From contig NZ_CP017183.1 of the NCBI RefSeq assembly GCF_001729785.1, forward strand, positions 930,001 to 994,000: 64,000 nucleotides of DNA. The letters are read 5' to 3'. Shown one piece after another: positions 30,278 to 40,955 of the stretch (the first letter of the stretch is position 1; each line of letters opens with the position of its first letter). The translations under genes were made by a program, and so were the position numbers. Source of the stretch: Enterobacter hormaechei subsp. xiangfangensis. Its GTDB lineage: Bacteria > Pseudomonadota > Gammaproteobacteria > Enterobacterales > Enterobacteriaceae. Below the pieces are notes generated by a model. That model ran no database searches. It had not been told where the DNA came from and saw only the letters and a list, made by a program, of their open reading frames with translations.

Positions 30278-31501
30278 ATGGAAATTATTCTTGGCGTGGT
30301 GATGTTCACGCTGATAGTACTGGTGCTGTCAGGGCTGATCCTGGCGGCGCGTGCGAAGCTGGTCAATTCCGGGGATGTGATCATTGATATCAATGACGAT
30401 CCGCAGAATCAGATCCGTACCCCGGCAGGGGATAAGCTGCTTAACACGCTCTCCGGCAACGGGATTTTTGTCTCGTCTGCCTGTGGCGGCGGTGGCTCCT
30501 GTGGCCAGTGCCGTGTGACGGTGAAAGAGGGCGGCGGTGATATTCTGCCAACGGAACTGTCCCATATTACGAAGCGTGAAGCGAAAGAGGGATGCCGTCT
30601 GGCGTGTCAGGTCGCTGTGCGCCAGAACATGAAGATTGAGCTGCCGGAGGAGATCTTCGGCGTGAAAAAATGGGAGTGCGAAGTTATCTCTAACGATAAC
30701 AAAGCCACGTTCATTAAAGAGCTCAAGCTGCGTGTCCCTGAAGGGGAGAGCGTCCCGTTCCGTGCGGGTGGGTATATCCAGATTGAATGTCCGGCACACA
30801 CCGTCGCGTATGCTGACTTCGACGTGCCCGAAGAGTACCGGGCCGACTGGGATAAATTTAACCTCTTCCGCTTCGTTTCCGAGGTAAAAGAGCCCGCGCT
30901 CCGCGCCTATTCCATGGCTAACTACCCGGAAGAGAAGGGCATTATTATGCTCAACGTGCGTATCGCCACGCCGCCACCGAATGTGCCTGATGCCCCCCCT
31001 GGCGTCATGTCATCCTATATCTGGTCCCTCAAGCCTGGCGACAAAGTGACGATTTCCGGCCCGTTCGGCGAATTCTTTGCCAAAGATACTGACGCGGAGA
31101 TGGTCTTTATCGGCGGCGGAGCGGGTATGGCGCCGATGCGTTCGCATATCTTTGACCAGCTCAAACGACTTGGCAGCAAGCGCAAGATCAGCTTCTGGTA
31201 CGGAGCGCGTTCACTGCGCGAAATGTTCTATGACGATGAGTTTGAACAACTGGCACGTGATAACCCTAACTTTACCTTCCATGTGGCGTTATCCGATCCG
31301 CAGCCGGAAGATAACTGGACAGGCTATACGGGCTTCATCCACAACGTGCTGTATGAAAATTACCTCAAACAGCACCCGGCACCGGAAGACTGCGAGTTCT
31401 ATATGTGTGGTCCACCAATGATGAACGCGGCCGTGATTAAGATGCTAAAAGATCTTGGCGTGGAAGATGAGAACATCATGCTCGATGATTTCGGAGGCTG
31501 A
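30278..31501 (+). CDS. nqrF: Na+-NQR subunit F (NADH dehydrogenase module)
   Basis: A 407-residue subunit. One N-terminal membrane segment precedes a plant-type [2Fe-2S] domain with [13 protein letters not shown] and a later GCRLACQV cysteine. The FAD-binding motif RAYSMANYP and NADH-binding [12 protein letters not shown] follow, with [10 protein letters not shown] near the end. It oxidises NADH and feeds electrons into the complex through FAD and the cluster. It is the last catalytic subunit of the operon. Confidence 0.97.
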   Translation: MEIILGVVMFTLIVLVLSGLILAARAKLVNSGDVIIDINDDPQNQIRTPAGDKLLNTLSGNGIFVSSACGGGGSCGQCRVTVKEGGGDILPTELSHITKREAKEGCRLACQVAVRQNMKIELPEEIFGVKKWECEVISNDNKATFIKELKLRVPEGESVPFRAGGYIQIECPAHTVAYADFDVPEEYRADWDKFNLFRFVSEVKEPALRAYSMANYPEEKGIIMLNVRIATPPPNVPDAPPGVMSSYIWSLKPGDKVTISGPFGEFFAKDTDAEMVFIGGGAGMAPMRSHIFDQLKRLGSKRKISFWYGARSLREMFYDDEFEQLARDNPNFTFHVALSDPQPEDNWTGYTGFIHNVLYENYLKQHPAPEDCEFYMCGPPMMNAAVIKMLKDLGVEDENIMLDDFGG

Positions 31502-31503
31502 TT

Positions 31504-31704
31504 ATGCTGACCTTTCTGGCGACCTTTGCGGTGTTTGTGCTGGTGATCTTCGGCATGTCCTTAGGCTGGATCATCAAGCGTAAAAGCATTCAGGGCAGTT
31601 GCGGAGGCATCTCTTCCATCGGAATGGAAAAAGTGTGCGATTGTCCGGAACCGTGCGATGCGCGGAAAAAGCGGATGGCTCGCGAGCAGCAACGCATTAT
31701 TTAG
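31504..31704 (+). CDS. nqrM: NqrM, Na+-NQR maturation factor
   Basis: A 66-residue protein with one N-terminal membrane segment and four cysteines (GSCGG, VCDCPEPC). This is the DUF539/NqrM signature. NqrM is needed to assemble the iron centre between NqrD and NqrE. It begins two bases after nqrF and ends the operon. Confidence 0.95.
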   Translation: MLTFLATFAVFVLVIFGMSLGWIIKRKSIQGSCGGISSIGMEKVCDCPEPCDARKKRMAREQQRII

Positions 31705-31712
31705 TCTTCCTG

Positions 31713-31740
31713 GTCGGGTAAGGCAACGCCGCCACCCGAC
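31713..31740. repeat. REP-like palindrome
   Basis: An imperfect palindrome (GTCGGGTAAGG ... CCGCCACCCGAC) lies just after nqrM. It resembles enterobacterial REP units and may stabilise the nqr transcript end. Confidence 0.75.
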
Positions 31741-31774
31741 AATTCCCATGCACACTTCTCAACCCTCATTTGTT

Positions 31775-31794
31775 TACTGTATACTTATCCAGTA
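31775..31794 (+). promoter_or_regulatory. LexA operator of dinB
   Basis: TACTGTATACTTATCCAGTA matches the SOS box TACTGTATATATATACAGTA with the essential CTG-N10-CAG intact. It lies 17 bases upstream of the dinB start. Confidence 0.92.
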
Positions 31795-31811
31795 ACGAGT
31801 GAGGGCTTACT

Positions 31812-32870
31812 ATGCGCAAAATAATCCACGTCGATATGGACTGCTTTTTTGCCGCAGTGGAGATGCGTGACAACCCGGCGCTGCGGGATATTCCCATTGC
31901 CATTGGCGGCAGCCGGGTACAGCGCGGTGTCATCAGCACCGCCAACTATCCTGCTCGCAAATACGGCGTGCGCAGCGCCATGCCGACAGCGATGGCGCTG
32001 AAACTGTGCCCGCATCTCACTCTTTTGCCCGGACGTTTTGATGCCTATAAAGAAGCATCGAGCCACATTCGGGAGATCTTTTCCCGCTACACCTCACTGA
32101 TTGAACCGTTATCGCTGGATGAAGCCTATCTGGATGTCACCCACAGCGTGCACTGCCACGGCTCCGCCACCCTGATGGCGCAGGAGATCCGCCAGACTAT
32201 TTTCAACGAGCTGAACCTGACGGCATCGGCGGGTGTCGCGCCGGTCAAATTTCTCGCCAAAATCGCCTCCGATTTAAATAAGCCCAACGGCCAGTACGTT
32301 ATCACTCCGGAAGAAGTTTCGGCGTTTTTAAAGACGCTGCCGCTCAGCAAAATCCCCGGAGTGGGCAAAGTCTCCGCCGCGAAGCTGGAAAGTATGGGGC
32401 TACGCACCTGCGAAGACGTTCAGCGCAGCGATCTGGCGCTGCTGCTTAAGCGTTTTGGCAAGTTTGGCCGCGTACTGTGGGAACGCAGTCAGGGCATTGA
32501 TGACCGGGATGTGAACAACGAACGGCTGCGTAAATCGGTCGGCGTTGAACGCACGCTGAGTGAAGATATCCATGACTGGACCGAATGTGAAACCATTATT
32601 ACGGAACAACTCTATCCTGAACTTGAACGACGCTTACTGAAGGTCAAACCGGATCTGCTTATTGCCCGGCAGGGCATCAAACTGAAATTTAACGATTTTC
32701 AGCAAACGACGCAGGAACACGTCTGGCCACGCCTCAACAAAGAGGATCTTATCGCGACGGCAAAAAAGGCATGGGAAGAACGGCGGGGCGGGCGAGGGGT
32801 GAGGCTGGTGGGGCTGCACGTCACCTTGCTGGATCCGCAGCTGGAGCGTCAGCTGGTGTTGGGACTGTAG
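31812..32870 (+). CDS. dinB: DNA polymerase IV (Y family)
   Basis: A 352-residue Y-family polymerase. The catalytic acidic residues are visible in [15 protein letters not shown] (D8) and in [10 protein letters not shown]. Helix-hairpin-helix and little-finger regions follow ([18 protein letters not shown]), and the C-terminus ends QLVLGL, a beta-clamp-binding motif. It performs error-prone translesion synthesis and is SOS-induced, as the LexA box shows. In E. coli K-12 dinB is followed by yafNOP; here it is followed directly by a REP unit and the convergent pepD. Confidence 0.97.
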   Translation: MRKIIHVDMDCFFAAVEMRDNPALRDIPIAIGGSRVQRGVISTANYPARKYGVRSAMPTAMALKLCPHLTLLPGRFDAYKEASSHIREIFSRYTSLIEPLSLDEAYLDVTHSVHCHGSATLMAQEIRQTIFNELNLTASAGVAPVKFLAKIASDLNKPNGQYVITPEEVSAFLKTLPLSKIPGVGKVSAAKLESMGLRTCEDVQRSDLALLLKRFGKFGRVLWERSQGIDDRDVNNERLRKSVGVERTLSEDIHDWTECETIITEQLYPELERRLLKVKPDLLIARQGIKLKFNDFQQTTQEHVWPRLNKEDLIATAKKAWEERRGGRGVRLVGLHVTLLDPQLERQLVLGL

Positions 32871-32883
32871 ATTACGCTAATTG

Positions 32884-32914
32884 TAGGCCCGGTAAGCGTA
32901 GCGCCACCGGGCAA
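32884..32914. repeat. REP-like palindrome between dinB and pepD
   Basis: TAGGCCCGGTAAGCG ... GCCACCGGGCAAC pairs as an imperfect REP stem. It separates two convergent genes and probably acts on both transcript ends. Confidence 0.75.
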
Positions 32915-32925
32915 CAGACGGCGAA

Positions 32926-34383
32926 TTACTTCGCAGGGATTGCTTTCAGCAGCTCAGTCAGCAGCGTCCAGTAGTGACCGACGCTTTCAATATGAACCTG
33001 CTCATCCGGGGAGTGTGGCCCGGTGATGGTCGGCCCAATGGAGACCATGTCCATATCCGGATACGGTTTCTTGAACAGACCACACTCCAGACCCGCGTGA
33101 ATAACCTGAATGTTCGGGGTGCTGTTGAACAGTCGCTGATAAGTTTCACGCACCAGTGCCATGACCGGAGAACTTGCATCCGGCTGCCAGCCCGGGTAGC
33201 TGCCTTTTGCAGACGTTTTCGCGCCCGCCAGGGTACCCAGAGATTCCAGCATGCTCACAACGTACTCTTTACCGCTGTCGATCAGGGAACGGATCAGGCA
33301 GATGATCTCTGCGCTGTCGTCACCCATGGTCACCACGCCCACGTTCAGGGAGGTTTCCACCACGCCTTTCGCCACGTCAGAGTTGCGAATAACGCCGTTT
33401 GGCGTTGCGTTCAGCAGCTGGACGAACGTGTCACGAGACTGTGCGGTCAGCGCGGCTTTATCCGTCGTAACGGACTCCAGCACCACCGTCAGGTTTTTCT
33501 CTTTTGCAGACAGTTCGTTTTTCAGGATCTCCAGATACACGCTGGAGAGTTTTTTCAGTTCGTCCGCTTTCGACGCAGGCACTGCCAAGGTAGCGAAGGC
33601 TTCGCGAGGGATCGCGTTACGCAGAGTACCGCCGTTGAAGTCCACCAGACGCAGATCCAGTTCAGCGGCATGGCCCGCCAGGAAACGCGCCAGCAGTTTG
33701 TTGGCGTTGCCCAGGCCCAGGTGAATATCACCGCCGGAGTGACCGCCTTTCAGCCCTTTCAGCGTCAGCTTAAAGGTCTCGAATCCAGCAGGGATCGCTT
33801 CGCGGAACAGCGGCAGGGTAGAGATGAAATCGATCCCGCCCGCGCAGCCCATGTAGATCTCACCTTCTTCTTCGGAGTCGGTGTTGATCAGAATGTCCGC
33901 TTGCAGCCAGTTTGCCTGGAGACCGAACGCGCCATCCATGCCCGCTTCTTCAGTCATGGTCAGCAGCACTTCCAGCGGACCGTGTTCAACGCTGTCGTCA
34001 GCCAGCACGGCCAGCGCGGAAGCCATACCAATGCCGTTATCTGCGCCCAGGGTCGTGCCCCGCGCCTTCACCCACTCGCCGTCGATGTACGGCTGAATCG
34101 GGTCTTTTGTGAAGTCGTGAACGGTGTCGTTGTTTTTCTGCGGAACCATGTCCAGGTGCGCCTGCAATACCACTGGCTTACGGTTTTCCATACCTGCGGT
34201 GGCAGGTTTGCGGATAAGAATATTGCCAACCTGGTCGCGTTCAGCGTGCAGACCTTTTTCCTTTGCCCAGCCCATAATATGTTCGGCAAGCTGTTCTTCG
34301 TGATAGGAAGGGTGCGGAATGGAGCAGATTTTGGCAAAAATATCCCACAGCGGCTGTGGAGATAATTGAGACAGTTCAGACAC
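32926..34383 (-). CDS. pepD: Peptidase D (aminoacyl-histidine dipeptidase)
   Basis: A 485-residue M20-family zinc dipeptidase, the same length as E. coli PepD. Metal-binding motifs are intact: LQAHLDMVPQ, LGADNGIGM, TMTEEAGMDGA and NTDSEEEGE, with VIHAGLECGLF near the C-terminus. It cleaves Xaa-His dipeptides such as carnosine in the cytoplasm. I chose GTG 34383, which gives SELSQLSPQPLW as in E. coli; an extension to 34416 is unsupported. It is divergent from gpt across a 260-bp gap. Confidence 0.97.
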   Translation of the reverse strand: MSELSQLSPQPLWDIFAKICSIPHPSYHEEQLAEHIMGWAKEKGLHAERDQVGNILIRKPATAGMENRKPVVLQAHLDMVPQKNNDTVHDFTKDPIQPYIDGEWVKARGTTLGADNGIGMASALAVLADDSVEHGPLEVLLTMTEEAGMDGAFGLQANWLQADILINTDSEEEGEIYMGCAGGIDFISTLPLFREAIPAGFETFKLTLKGLKGGHSGGDIHLGLGNANKLLARFLAGHAAELDLRLVDFNGGTLRNAIPREAFATLAVPASKADELKKLSSVYLEILKNELSAKEKNLTVVLESVTTDKAALTAQSRDTFVQLLNATPNGVIRNSDVAKGVVETSLNVGVVTMGDDSAEIICLIRSLIDSGKEYVVSMLESLGTLAGAKTSAKGSYPGWQPDASSPVMALVRETYQRLFNSTPNIQVIHAGLECGLFKKPYPDMDMVSIGPTITGPHSPDEQVHIESVGHYWTLLTELLKAIPAK

Positions 34384-34642
34384 GATAGGTCTCCTTGTCG
34401 TTGCGCTGCAAAACAATGTTGCAGGTCACAGGGTTAGCAGGTTAATCGTTACCACAAGTCAGGCTTGCGAGATGCAACTGAGAATACCACTTTCTCCCGT
34501 GGCTGGTAGCATTAAGCATGTAAAAACTCAGGCTCATGGCGCGTAACACTGGTTTTTAGTGCGTCAGATCTCTATAATCTCGCGCAACCTGGTTCACCCT
34601 CATTTTTTTTAAGCCGTATATAAACAGGCTGGGACACTTCAC

Positions 34643-35101
34643 ATGAGCGAAAAATACGTCGTCACCTGGGACATGTTGCAGATTCACGCACGCAAACTGG
34701 CTGCGCGTCTGATGCCTTCCGAACAGTGGAAAGGCATTATTGCCGTCAGCCGTGGCGGTCTGGTACCGGGGGCGCTGCTGGCACGTGAGCTGGGTATTCG
34801 TCATGTCGATACCGTATGTATCTCCAGCTACGATCACGACAACCAGCGCGAACTGAAAGTGCTGAAACGCGCGGAAGGCGACGGTGAAGGCTTTATCGTT
34901 ATCGACGATCTGGTGGATACCGGCGGTACTGCGGTGGCTATCCGCGAAATGTATCCAAAAGCGCACTTCGTCACTATCTTCGCGAAACCAGCGGGTCGCC
35001 CACTGGTTGATGATTACGTCATTGATATCCCGCAGGATACCTGGATTGAACAGCCATGGGATATGGGCGTGGTCTTCGTACCGCCTATCTCTGGCCGTTA
35101 A
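34643..35101 (+). CDS. gpt: Xanthine-guanine phosphoribosyltransferase
   Basis: A 152-residue type I phosphoribosyltransferase with the PRPP motif [12 protein letters not shown]. It salvages guanine and xanthine to GMP and XMP at the inner face of the membrane. Length and sequence match E. coli Gpt. A strong intrinsic terminator follows. Confidence 0.97.
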   Translation: MSEKYVVTWDMLQIHARKLAARLMPSEQWKGIIAVSRGGLVPGALLARELGIRHVDTVCISSYDHDNQRELKVLKRAEGDGEGFIVIDDLVDTGGTAVAIREMYPKAHFVTIFAKPAGRPLVDDYVIDIPQDTWIEQPWDMGVVFVPPISGR

Positions 35102-35120
35102 TTTCAGTACGTAACTTTAC

Positions 35121-35152
35121 ACGCCCGGTTATGCCGGGCGTTGTTCTTTTTA
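35121..35152 (+). terminator. Intrinsic terminator of gpt
   Basis: CGCCCGG-ttat-GCCGGGCG is followed by TTGTTCTTTTT, a stem with a T-rich tail, 20 bases after the gpt stop. Confidence 0.88.
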
Positions 35153-35205
35153 CCCTGCCACGCGTTACAATGGTCTTCATATGACGTATCCATGGAGGCA
35201 ACGCA

Positions 35206-36450
35206 ATGACGCAGGCGAATCTCACCGAAACTCTCTTCAAACCCCGTTTCAAGCACCCTGAAACGTCGACGCTGGTGCGTCGGTTTAATCCGGGGACAAT
35301 GCCTGCCGTTCAGTCAGCGTTAGACGGTAAAAACGTGCCCCACTGGTATCGAATGATTAACCGCCTGATGTGGATCTGGCGCGGCATCGATCCGCGTGAA
35401 ATCCTCGACGTGCAGGCGCGTATCGTGATGAGCGAGTCCGAGCGTACCGACAGCGATCTCTACGATACGGTAGTGGGCTACCGTGGTGGAAACTGGATCT
35501 ACGAATGGTCAAAGCAGGCCATGCTCTGGCAGCAAAAAGCGAGCCAGGAAGAAGATGCCACTCTCAGCGGCAAGCACTGGCTGCATGCGGCAAACCTTTA
35601 CAGCATCGCTGCATATCCGCATCTTAAAGGCGACGAACTGGCAGAGCAGGCGCAGGCGCTGGCAAACCGGGCTTATGAAGAGGCTGCGCAGCGGTTGCCT
35701 GGCCGGATGCGTGAAATTGAGTTCGCCATTCCCGGCGGCAGCCCGGTGACCGGATTCCTGCATATGCCGGAGGGGGAAGGGCCGTTCCCGACGGTTCTGA
35801 TGTGCGGTGGACTGGACTCGTTACAAATTGACTATTACAGCCTGTATGAGCGCTACTTTGCCCCAAACGGAATCGCCATGCTGACGCTTGATATGCCTTC
35901 CATTGGTTTTTCATCCAAATGGAAACTTACGCAAGACTCCAGCCTGCTGCACCAGCATGCATTAAAAGCGCTGGAGAATATCCCCTGGGTTGATCACACC
36001 CGGGTTGGCGCGTTTGGCTTCCGCTTCGGCGCTAACGTCGCGGTACGGCTTGCCTACCTTGAATCTTCACGCCTGAAGGCCGTCGCCTGTCTTGGTCCGG
36101 TGGTGCATGCTCTGTTAAGCGATCCTGCGCGTCAGGGTAGCGTTCCTGAGATGTATCTGGACGTACTGGCGAGCCGACTTGGCATGCATGATGCTTCAGA
36201 CGAAGCGTTGCGCATTGAACTTAATCGTTATTCATTAAAAACGCAGGGCTTACTCGGCCGCCGCTGCCCAACCCCGATGATGTCCGGTTTCTGGAAGAAC
36301 GATCCGTTTAGCCCGGAAGAGGAGTCACGCTTAATCACGTCGTCATCTTCTGATGGTAAATTGCTGGAGGTGCCCTTCAGCCCGGTGTACCAGAATTTTG
36401 ACAAAGCGCTGAAAGAGATCACACGCTGGATCACGCAGAGATTGTGTTAA
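35206..36450 (+). CDS. frsA: FrsA, fermentation-respiration switch alpha/beta-hydrolase-fold protein
   Basis: A 414-residue protein with an N-terminal helical region and a C-terminal alpha/beta-hydrolase fold. It matches E. coli FrsA (YafA) in length and in position between gpt and crl. FrsA binds unphosphorylated EIIA-Glc and affects the balance of respiration and fermentation. The nucleophile elbow reads GFRFGAN in place of GxSxG, so ordinary serine-hydrolase chemistry is not expected from that site. An ATGGAGGC ribosome site precedes the ATG. Confidence 0.95.
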   Translation: MTQANLTETLFKPRFKHPETSTLVRRFNPGTMPAVQSALDGKNVPHWYRMINRLMWIWRGIDPREILDVQARIVMSESERTDSDLYDTVVGYRGGNWIYEWSKQAMLWQQKASQEEDATLSGKHWLHAANLYSIAAYPHLKGDELAEQAQALANRAYEEAAQRLPGRMREIEFAIPGGSPVTGFLHMPEGEGPFPTVLMCGGLDSLQIDYYSLYERYFAPNGIAMLTLDMPSIGFSSKWKLTQDSSLLHQHALKALENIPWVDHTRVGAFGFRFGANVAVRLAYLESSRLKAVACLGPVVHALLSDPARQGSVPEMYLDVLASRLGMHDASDEALRIELNRYSLKTQGLLGRRCPTPMMSGFWKNDPFSPEEESRLITSSSSDGKLLEVPFSPVYQNFDKALKEITRWITQRLC

Positions 36451-36506
36451 TAGTTTGCTAAATTTCGTTGGTTTGGTAAAACAGTGCTTCACAAAAGGAG
36501 ATCGCA

Positions 36507-36908
36507 ATGACGTTACCGAGTGGACACCCGAAAAGTAGACTGATTAAGAAGTTCATGGCTCTTGGCCCGTATATTCGAGAAGAGCAGTGTGAAGAGAATC
36601 GCTTTTTTTTCGACTGCCTGGCTGTTTGCGTCAACGTGAAGCCTGCACCCGAAAAACGTGAGTTCTGGGGCTGGTGGATGGAAATGGAAGCACAGGAAAA
36701 CCGTTTTACCTATAGCTATCAGTTTGGCCTGTTTAATAAAGACGGGCACTGGCAGGCGACGAGCATCAAAGATCAGGAAGTGATCGATCGCCTGGAGCAT
36801 ACGCTAAAAGAATTTCACGGCAAAGCTCGCGACCTGCTGGCCACGCTGGATCTGAAGCTGGAGCCTGCGGACGATTTTTCCAGCGAAGCGGTGAAATTGA
36901 GAGCCTGA
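36507..36908 (+). CDS. crl: Sigma-S assembly factor Crl
   Basis: A 133-residue protein matching Crl along its length, with conserved [20 protein letters not shown] and [12 protein letters not shown] segments. Crl binds RpoS and promotes its association with core RNA polymerase, which supports curli and other stationary-phase genes. AAAAGGAG lies six bases before the ATG. It is intact here, unlike the IS-disrupted copy in some E. coli K-12 strains. Confidence 0.96.
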   Translation: MTLPSGHPKSRLIKKFMALGPYIREEQCEENRFFFDCLAVCVNVKPAPEKREFWGWWMEMEAQENRFTYSYQFGLFNKDGHWQATSIKDQEVIDRLEHTLKEFHGKARDLLATLDLKLEPADDFSSEAVKLRA

Positions 36909-36919
36909 TGATGTCACAG

Positions 36920-36950
36920 CGCCGGGGGGCGGCTACGCCTTACCCGGCCT
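36920..36950. repeat. REP-like palindrome after crl
   Basis: GCCGGGGGGCGGCTACGCC ... TTACCCGGCCT forms an imperfect stem of REP type. A weaker relic (ACCCGTAGATCTGG ... ATCATCGGGCA) follows at about 36965-36998. Confidence 0.7.
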
Positions 36951-36999
36951 GTAAAATGTATTAACCCGTAGATCTGGTAAGCACAGCATCATCGGGCAT

Positions 37000-37029
37000 A
37001 AAAAAACCGGCTCATCGCCGGTTTTTTTA
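37000..37029. terminator. Bidirectional terminator between crl and phoE
   Basis: An A-run, ACCGGC-tcatc-GCCGGT and a T-run make an intrinsic terminator that works on both strands. It ends phoE (- strand) and probably crl. Confidence 0.88.
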
Positions 37030-37040
37030 TTACCACAACA

Positions 37041-38099
37041 TCAGAACTGGTAGGTCATGCCCAGCGCAACGATATCATCGCTGCTTACGCCCAGTTTATT
37101 ATCGTCATCGATCTGGTTGATTTTATAATCAACAAAGGCAGACATATTTTTGTTGAAATAATATGTCGCACCAACGTCAATGTATTTCACGATATCTTCA
37201 TCGCCGATACCTTCGATATCTTTGCCTTTAGACTGCACGTAACCCAGAGATGGACGCAGACCAAAGTCAAATTGATATTGCGCGACCACTTCGAAGTTTT
37301 GCGCTTTATTTGCAAAGCCACCGGAAATAGGGGCCATATTGCGGGTTTCGGAATAAATAGTGGCCAGATAAATATCGTTGGCATCATATTTCAAACCGGT
37401 TGCCCAGCCTTCTGCTTTTTTACCTTCGCCGCGAGCCTGAAGGTTTTGCTCGTTGGTGCGATCGGAGCTGGCATACGCACCAATCACAGAAAAATCGCTG
37501 CCGCCGAAGTCATAGCTCAGGGAGGTACCGAAGCCGTCACCGTTTTGCTTCTTCACGTCGCGGTTTTCATTTTTGCCCTGGTATTGCAGGGTCATATTCA
37601 GGCCGTCAACCAGGCCAAAGAAATCGGTATTACGGTATGTGGCCAGACCGGAGGCGCGTTTCGTCATGAAGTTATCGGTCTGTGCCAGGCCGTCACCGCC
37701 GAACTCCGGGAACATATCGGTGTATGCGGCGACGTCATACAGCGCGCCCAGGTTACGGCCATAATCCAGTGAGCCGAAGTCTTTCAGTTTCAGCCCGGCA
37801 AATGCCAGACGTGTTTTTTGAGAAGAGTCGCTTTCAGCTTTGTTACCCGCGAACTCAGCTTCCCAACGTCCGTAGCCCGTCAGCTGATCGTTAATCTGCG
37901 TTTCACCCTTAAAGCCGAAACGAACATAAGTCTGGTCACCATCCTTAGCGTCATCATCACTGATGTAGTGCATTGCTTTTACTTTGCCGTACACGTCCAG
38001 TTTATTCCCGTTTTTATTATAAACTTCTGCTGCCTGAACAGATGCGGAAGCAACTACGCCCATTACCACTAATGCCAGAGTGCTCTTTTTCATTTTCAA
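37041..38099 (-). CDS. phoE: Phosphate-limitation-induced outer-membrane porin PhoE
   Basis: A 352-residue trimeric general porin, anion-preferring in E. coli. A 21-23-residue signal peptide ends [12 protein letters not shown]. The mature barrel is near-identical to E. coli PhoE ([29 protein letters not shown]) and ends in QF, the C-terminal Phe needed for barrel assembly. ATG 38099 sits six bases after AGGA; ATG 38093 would give the E. coli-like start [12 protein letters not shown] and is a real alternative. A candidate Pho box lies upstream. The gene is divergent from proB. Confidence 0.97.
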   Translation of the reverse strand: MKMKKSTLALVVMGVVASASVQAAEVYNKNGNKLDVYGKVKAMHYISDDDAKDGDQTYVRFGFKGETQINDQLTGYGRWEAEFAGNKAESDSSQKTRLAFAGLKLKDFGSLDYGRNLGALYDVAAYTDMFPEFGGDGLAQTDNFMTKRASGLATYRNTDFFGLVDGLNMTLQYQGKNENRDVKKQNGDGFGTSLSYDFGGSDFSVIGAYASSDRTNEQNLQARGEGKKAEGWATGLKYDANDIYLATIYSETRNMAPISGGFANKAQNFEVVAQYQFDFGLRPSLGYVQSKGKDIEGIGDEDIVKYIDVGATYYFNKNMSAFVDYKINQIDDDNKLGVSSDDIVALGMTYQF

Positions 38100-38191
38100 T
38101 CCTGATTTTATAAAAACGCGCTAATATTCGCTGAGTAATAAGATTCGGCTTATTACCCCGTGAAAAACAGGAAGGGTTTTATCGTTCGTGG

Positions 38192-38210
38192 GTGAAAGTT
38201 TTATGACAAA
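38192..38210 (-). promoter_or_regulatory. Candidate Pho box of phoE
   Basis: On the minus strand the site reads TTTGTCATAAAACTTTCAC, two 7-base half-sites close to the PhoB consensus CTGTCATAAAWCTGTCAY. It lies about 95 bases upstream of the phoE start. The 300-bp phoE-proB gap holds no gene. Confidence 0.7.
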
Positions 38211-38398
38211 GTAAGAATATGTCTAAAAAAGTATGTTTTAATTTTTCGGTAATAAAATTGTCAAAATGTGCCGCTACGCTTCCTGATCCCGCGCAACAAA
38301 GTGACGGGTCATGCGCTAAGGCAGTTGGCAACGGGGCTGACACCTGTTAAAACGTCTGACTGACATCATTTTCCCTTATTGTTGAACGGCAGAGAATC

Positions 38399-39502
38399 AT
38401 GAGTGACAGCCAGACGCTGGTGGTAAAACTCGGTACCAGTGTGTTAACAGGCGGATCGCGCCGCCTGAATCGTGCCCATATCGTTGAGCTTGTACGTCAG
38501 TGCGCTCAGTTGCATGCCGCAGGGCATCGTATTGTAATTGTGACATCCGGGGCGATTGCCGCCGGGCGTGAACACCTGGGCTACCCCGAACTCCCCGCGA
38601 CGATCGCTTCCAAACAGCTGCTGGCCGCCGTGGGACAAAGCCGACTCATACAGCTCTGGGAACAACTGTTCTCCATCTACGGCATTCACGTCGGGCAGAT
38701 GCTGCTGACGCGTGCGGATATGGAAGACAGAGAACGTTTCCTGAATGCCCGCGATACGCTGCGTGCGCTGCTGGATAACCATATCGTTCCGGTCATTAAC
38801 GAAAACGACGCTGTTGCCACCGCTGAAATCAAAGTGGGCGACAACGATAACCTCTCTGCGCTGGCGGCGATCCTGGCAGGGGCCGATAAGCTGCTGCTTC
38901 TGACCGATCAGCAGGGGCTGTTTACCGCTGATCCGCGCTCTAATCCACAGGCTGAACTGATCAAAGACGTTCACGGCATTGACGATGCGCTGCGCGCCAT
39001 CGCGGGTGACAGCGTTTCTGGTCTGGGGACAGGCGGCATGGGCACCAAGCTCCAGGCCGCGGACGTGGCGTGCCGGGCCGGCATCGACACCATCATCGCC
39101 GCGGGCAGCCGTCCGGGCGTGATAGGTGATGTGATGGAAGGCATCTCTGTAGGCACTCGCTTCCACGCCCAGGCGTCCCCGCTGGAAAACCGCAAACGCT
39201 GGATCTTTGGCGCGCCCCCGGCTGGTGAATTGACCGTGGATGAAGGCGCGACCGCCGCTATTCTGGAAAGAGGAAGCTCGTTACTTCCAAAAGGAATTAA
39301 AAGCGTGACAGGCAACTTCTCGCGTGGTGAAGTGATCCGAATCCGTAACCTTGAAGGTCGCGACATCGCTCATGGCGTAAGTCGTTATAACAGCGACGCG
39401 CTGCGTCGGATTGCTGGCCACCATTCCCAGCAGATCGACGCCATCCTGGGCTATGAATATGGCCCGGTTGCCGTGCATCGTGACGACATGATTATTCGTT
39501 AA
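38399..39502 (+). CDS. proB: Glutamate 5-kinase
   Basis: A 367-residue kinase with an N-terminal amino-acid-kinase domain ([25 protein letters not shown]) and a C-terminal PUA domain (about 275-367, [15 protein letters not shown]). It phosphorylates glutamate in the first step of proline synthesis and is feedback-inhibited by proline. It is followed eleven bases later by proA, its pathway partner. Confidence 0.97.
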   Translation: MSDSQTLVVKLGTSVLTGGSRRLNRAHIVELVRQCAQLHAAGHRIVIVTSGAIAAGREHLGYPELPATIASKQLLAAVGQSRLIQLWEQLFSIYGIHVGQMLLTRADMEDRERFLNARDTLRALLDNHIVPVINENDAVATAEIKVGDNDNLSALAAILAGADKLLLLTDQQGLFTADPRSNPQAELIKDVHGIDDALRAIAGDSVSGLGTGGMGTKLQAADVACRAGIDTIIAAGSRPGVIGDVMEGISVGTRFHAQASPLENRKRWIFGAPPAGELTVDEGATAAILERGSSLLPKGIKSVTGNFSRGEVIRIRNLEGRDIAHGVSRYNSDALRRIAGHHSQQIDAILGYEYGPVAVHRDDMIIR

Positions 39503-39513
39503 GGAGCCAGAAC

Positions 39514-40767
39514 ATGCTGGAACAAATGGGCGCAGCCGCGAAAGCCGCCTCGTATAAACTGGCGCTCCTTTCCAGCCGCGAGAAAAACCGCGTGCTGGAA
39601 AAAATCGCTGATTATCTGGAATCTCAGTCGCAGGAAATTTTGCTCGCCAACGAGCAGGATCTGCTGGAAGCGCGTCGCAACGGCTTGAGCGAAGCGATGC
39701 TCGACCGTCTGGCGCTGACCCCGGCGCGTTTGAAAGGTATTGCCGACGACGTCCGTCAGGTGTGCAACCTCGCCGACCCGGTAGGGCAGGTGATTGACGG
39801 TGGGGTGCTCGACAGCGGGTTACGCCTTGAACGTCGTCGCGTGCCGCTTGGCGTCATTGGGGTGATTTACGAAGCGCGTCCAAACGTGACGGTGGATGTC
39901 GCCTCCCTGTGCCTGAAGACCGGTAACGCCGCGATCCTGCGTGGCGGGAAAGAGACCTGGCGCACCAACGCCGCGACGGTAAACGTCATCCAGCAGGCGC
40001 TAGAGGAGTGTGGTTTACCGGCGGGTGCCGTGCAGGCGATTGAAAGCCCCGACCGTGCTCTGGTTAACGAGATGCTGCGCATGGACAAATACATCGACAT
40101 GCTCATCCCACGCGGCGGTGCGGGCCTGCACAAGCTGTGCCGCGAGCAATCTACCATTCCGGTGATCACCGGTGGTATTGGCGTATGCCATATCGTGGTG
40201 GATGACACCGCGGAGGTAGAACCTGCGCTGAAGATTATCGTCAACGCTAAAACCCAGCGTCCAAGCACCTGTAATACGGTAGAAACGCTGCTGGTGCATC
40301 AGGGCATCGCCAGTACCTTCCTGCCAGCGCTGAGCAAGCAGATGGCGGAAAGTGGCGTCACGCTGCATGCGGACGAGAAGGCTTTCGCCCTGCTGAAAGA
40401 CGGTCCGGCGAAGGTCGTTCCGGTTAACGCGGAGCAGTACGACGATGAGTATTTGTCGCTGGATCTGAACGTGAAGGTAGTTGCGGATCTCGATGACGCT
40501 ATTGCGCACATTCGTGAACACGGAACCCAGCATTCTGACGCGATCCTGACGCGCACCCTGCGCAATGCCGATCGGTTTGTGAATGAAGTGGATTCGTCTG
40601 CGGTTTACGTCAATGCCTCGACGCGCTTTACCGATGGCGGCCAGTTTGGTCTGGGCGCGGAGGTGGCGGTGAGCACACAGAAGCTGCATGCCCGCGGTCC
40701 GATGGGGCTGGAAGCACTGACCACCTACAAGTGGATCGGCTTCGGTGATGATACCATTCGTGGGTAA
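39514..40767 (+). CDS. proA: Gamma-glutamyl phosphate reductase
   Basis: A 417-residue aldehyde-dehydrogenase-fold reductase. It converts gamma-glutamyl phosphate to glutamate semialdehyde with NADPH. The catalytic Cys lies in [12 protein letters not shown], and [14 protein letters not shown] is the family's conserved opening. It forms an operon with proB and lies just upstream of the tRNA-Thr gene, as in E. coli. Confidence 0.97.
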   Translation: MLEQMGAAAKAASYKLALLSSREKNRVLEKIADYLESQSQEILLANEQDLLEARRNGLSEAMLDRLALTPARLKGIADDVRQVCNLADPVGQVIDGGVLDSGLRLERRRVPLGVIGVIYEARPNVTVDVASLCLKTGNAAILRGGKETWRTNAATVNVIQQALEECGLPAGAVQAIESPDRALVNEMLRMDKYIDMLIPRGGAGLHKLCREQSTIPVITGGIGVCHIVVDDTAEVEPALKIIVNAKTQRPSTCNTVETLLVHQGIASTFLPALSKQMAESGVTLHADEKAFALLKDGPAKVVPVNAEQYDDEYLSLDLNVKVVADLDDAIAHIREHGTQHSDAILTRTLRNADRFVNEVDSSAVYVNASTRFTDGGQFGLGAEVAVSTQKLHARGPMGLEALTTYKWIGFGDDTIRG

Positions 40768-40774
40768 ATAATCG

Positions 40775-40827
40775 CGGGTGATGCAAAAATAGCCGTTTGA
40801 TTCAAAAGGGCATTGACGCATCACCCG
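40775..40827. repeat. Inverted repeat between proA and thrW
   Basis: CGGGTGATGC (40775-40784) and GCATCACCCG (40818-40827) are perfect 10-base inverted repeats separated by 33 bases. There is no clear T-run, so a terminator is uncertain; it could shape the proA transcript end. Confidence 0.45.
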
Positions 40828-40878
40828 GTTAGATCTACTCTTTTGCCCCGTGGTTACGCTCGTAACCGGCCTTTCAGG

Positions 40879-40954
40879 GCCGATATAGCTCAGTTGGTAG
40901 AGCAGCGCATTCGTAATGCGAAGGTCGTAGGTTCGACTCCTATTATCGGCACCA
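40879..40954 (+). tRNA. thrW: tRNA-Thr (anticodon CGU)
   Basis: A 76-base tRNA folds into a full cloverleaf: acceptor stem GCCGATA/TATCGGC, D-arm with GGTAGAGC, anticodon loop TTCGTAA (anticodon CGT in DNA), T-arm GGTTCGACTCC, and encoded CCA end. It matches E. coli thrW, the attachment site used by the CP4-6 prophage. Here too the DNA to the right is accessory. Confidence 0.97.
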
Positions 40955-40955
40955 T
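40940..40955. repeat. attL-like 3' end of thrW
   Basis: CTATTATCGGCACCAT at the tRNA 3' end recurs 500 bases downstream with one mismatch. tRNA 3' ends are typical core sites for tyrosine integrases; no integrase gene is present. Confidence 0.55.

Noticed and set aside
32974..34365. A 463-codon open frame on + opposite pepD
   Set aside because: It is antisense to the whole of pepD, has a composition typical of a shadow frame (runs of Gln, His, Arg) and shows no family motif.
40775..40827. Intrinsic terminator after proA
   Set aside because: The inverted repeat is perfect, but the 33-base loop and lack of a T-run make termination doubtful, so it is listed only as a repeat.
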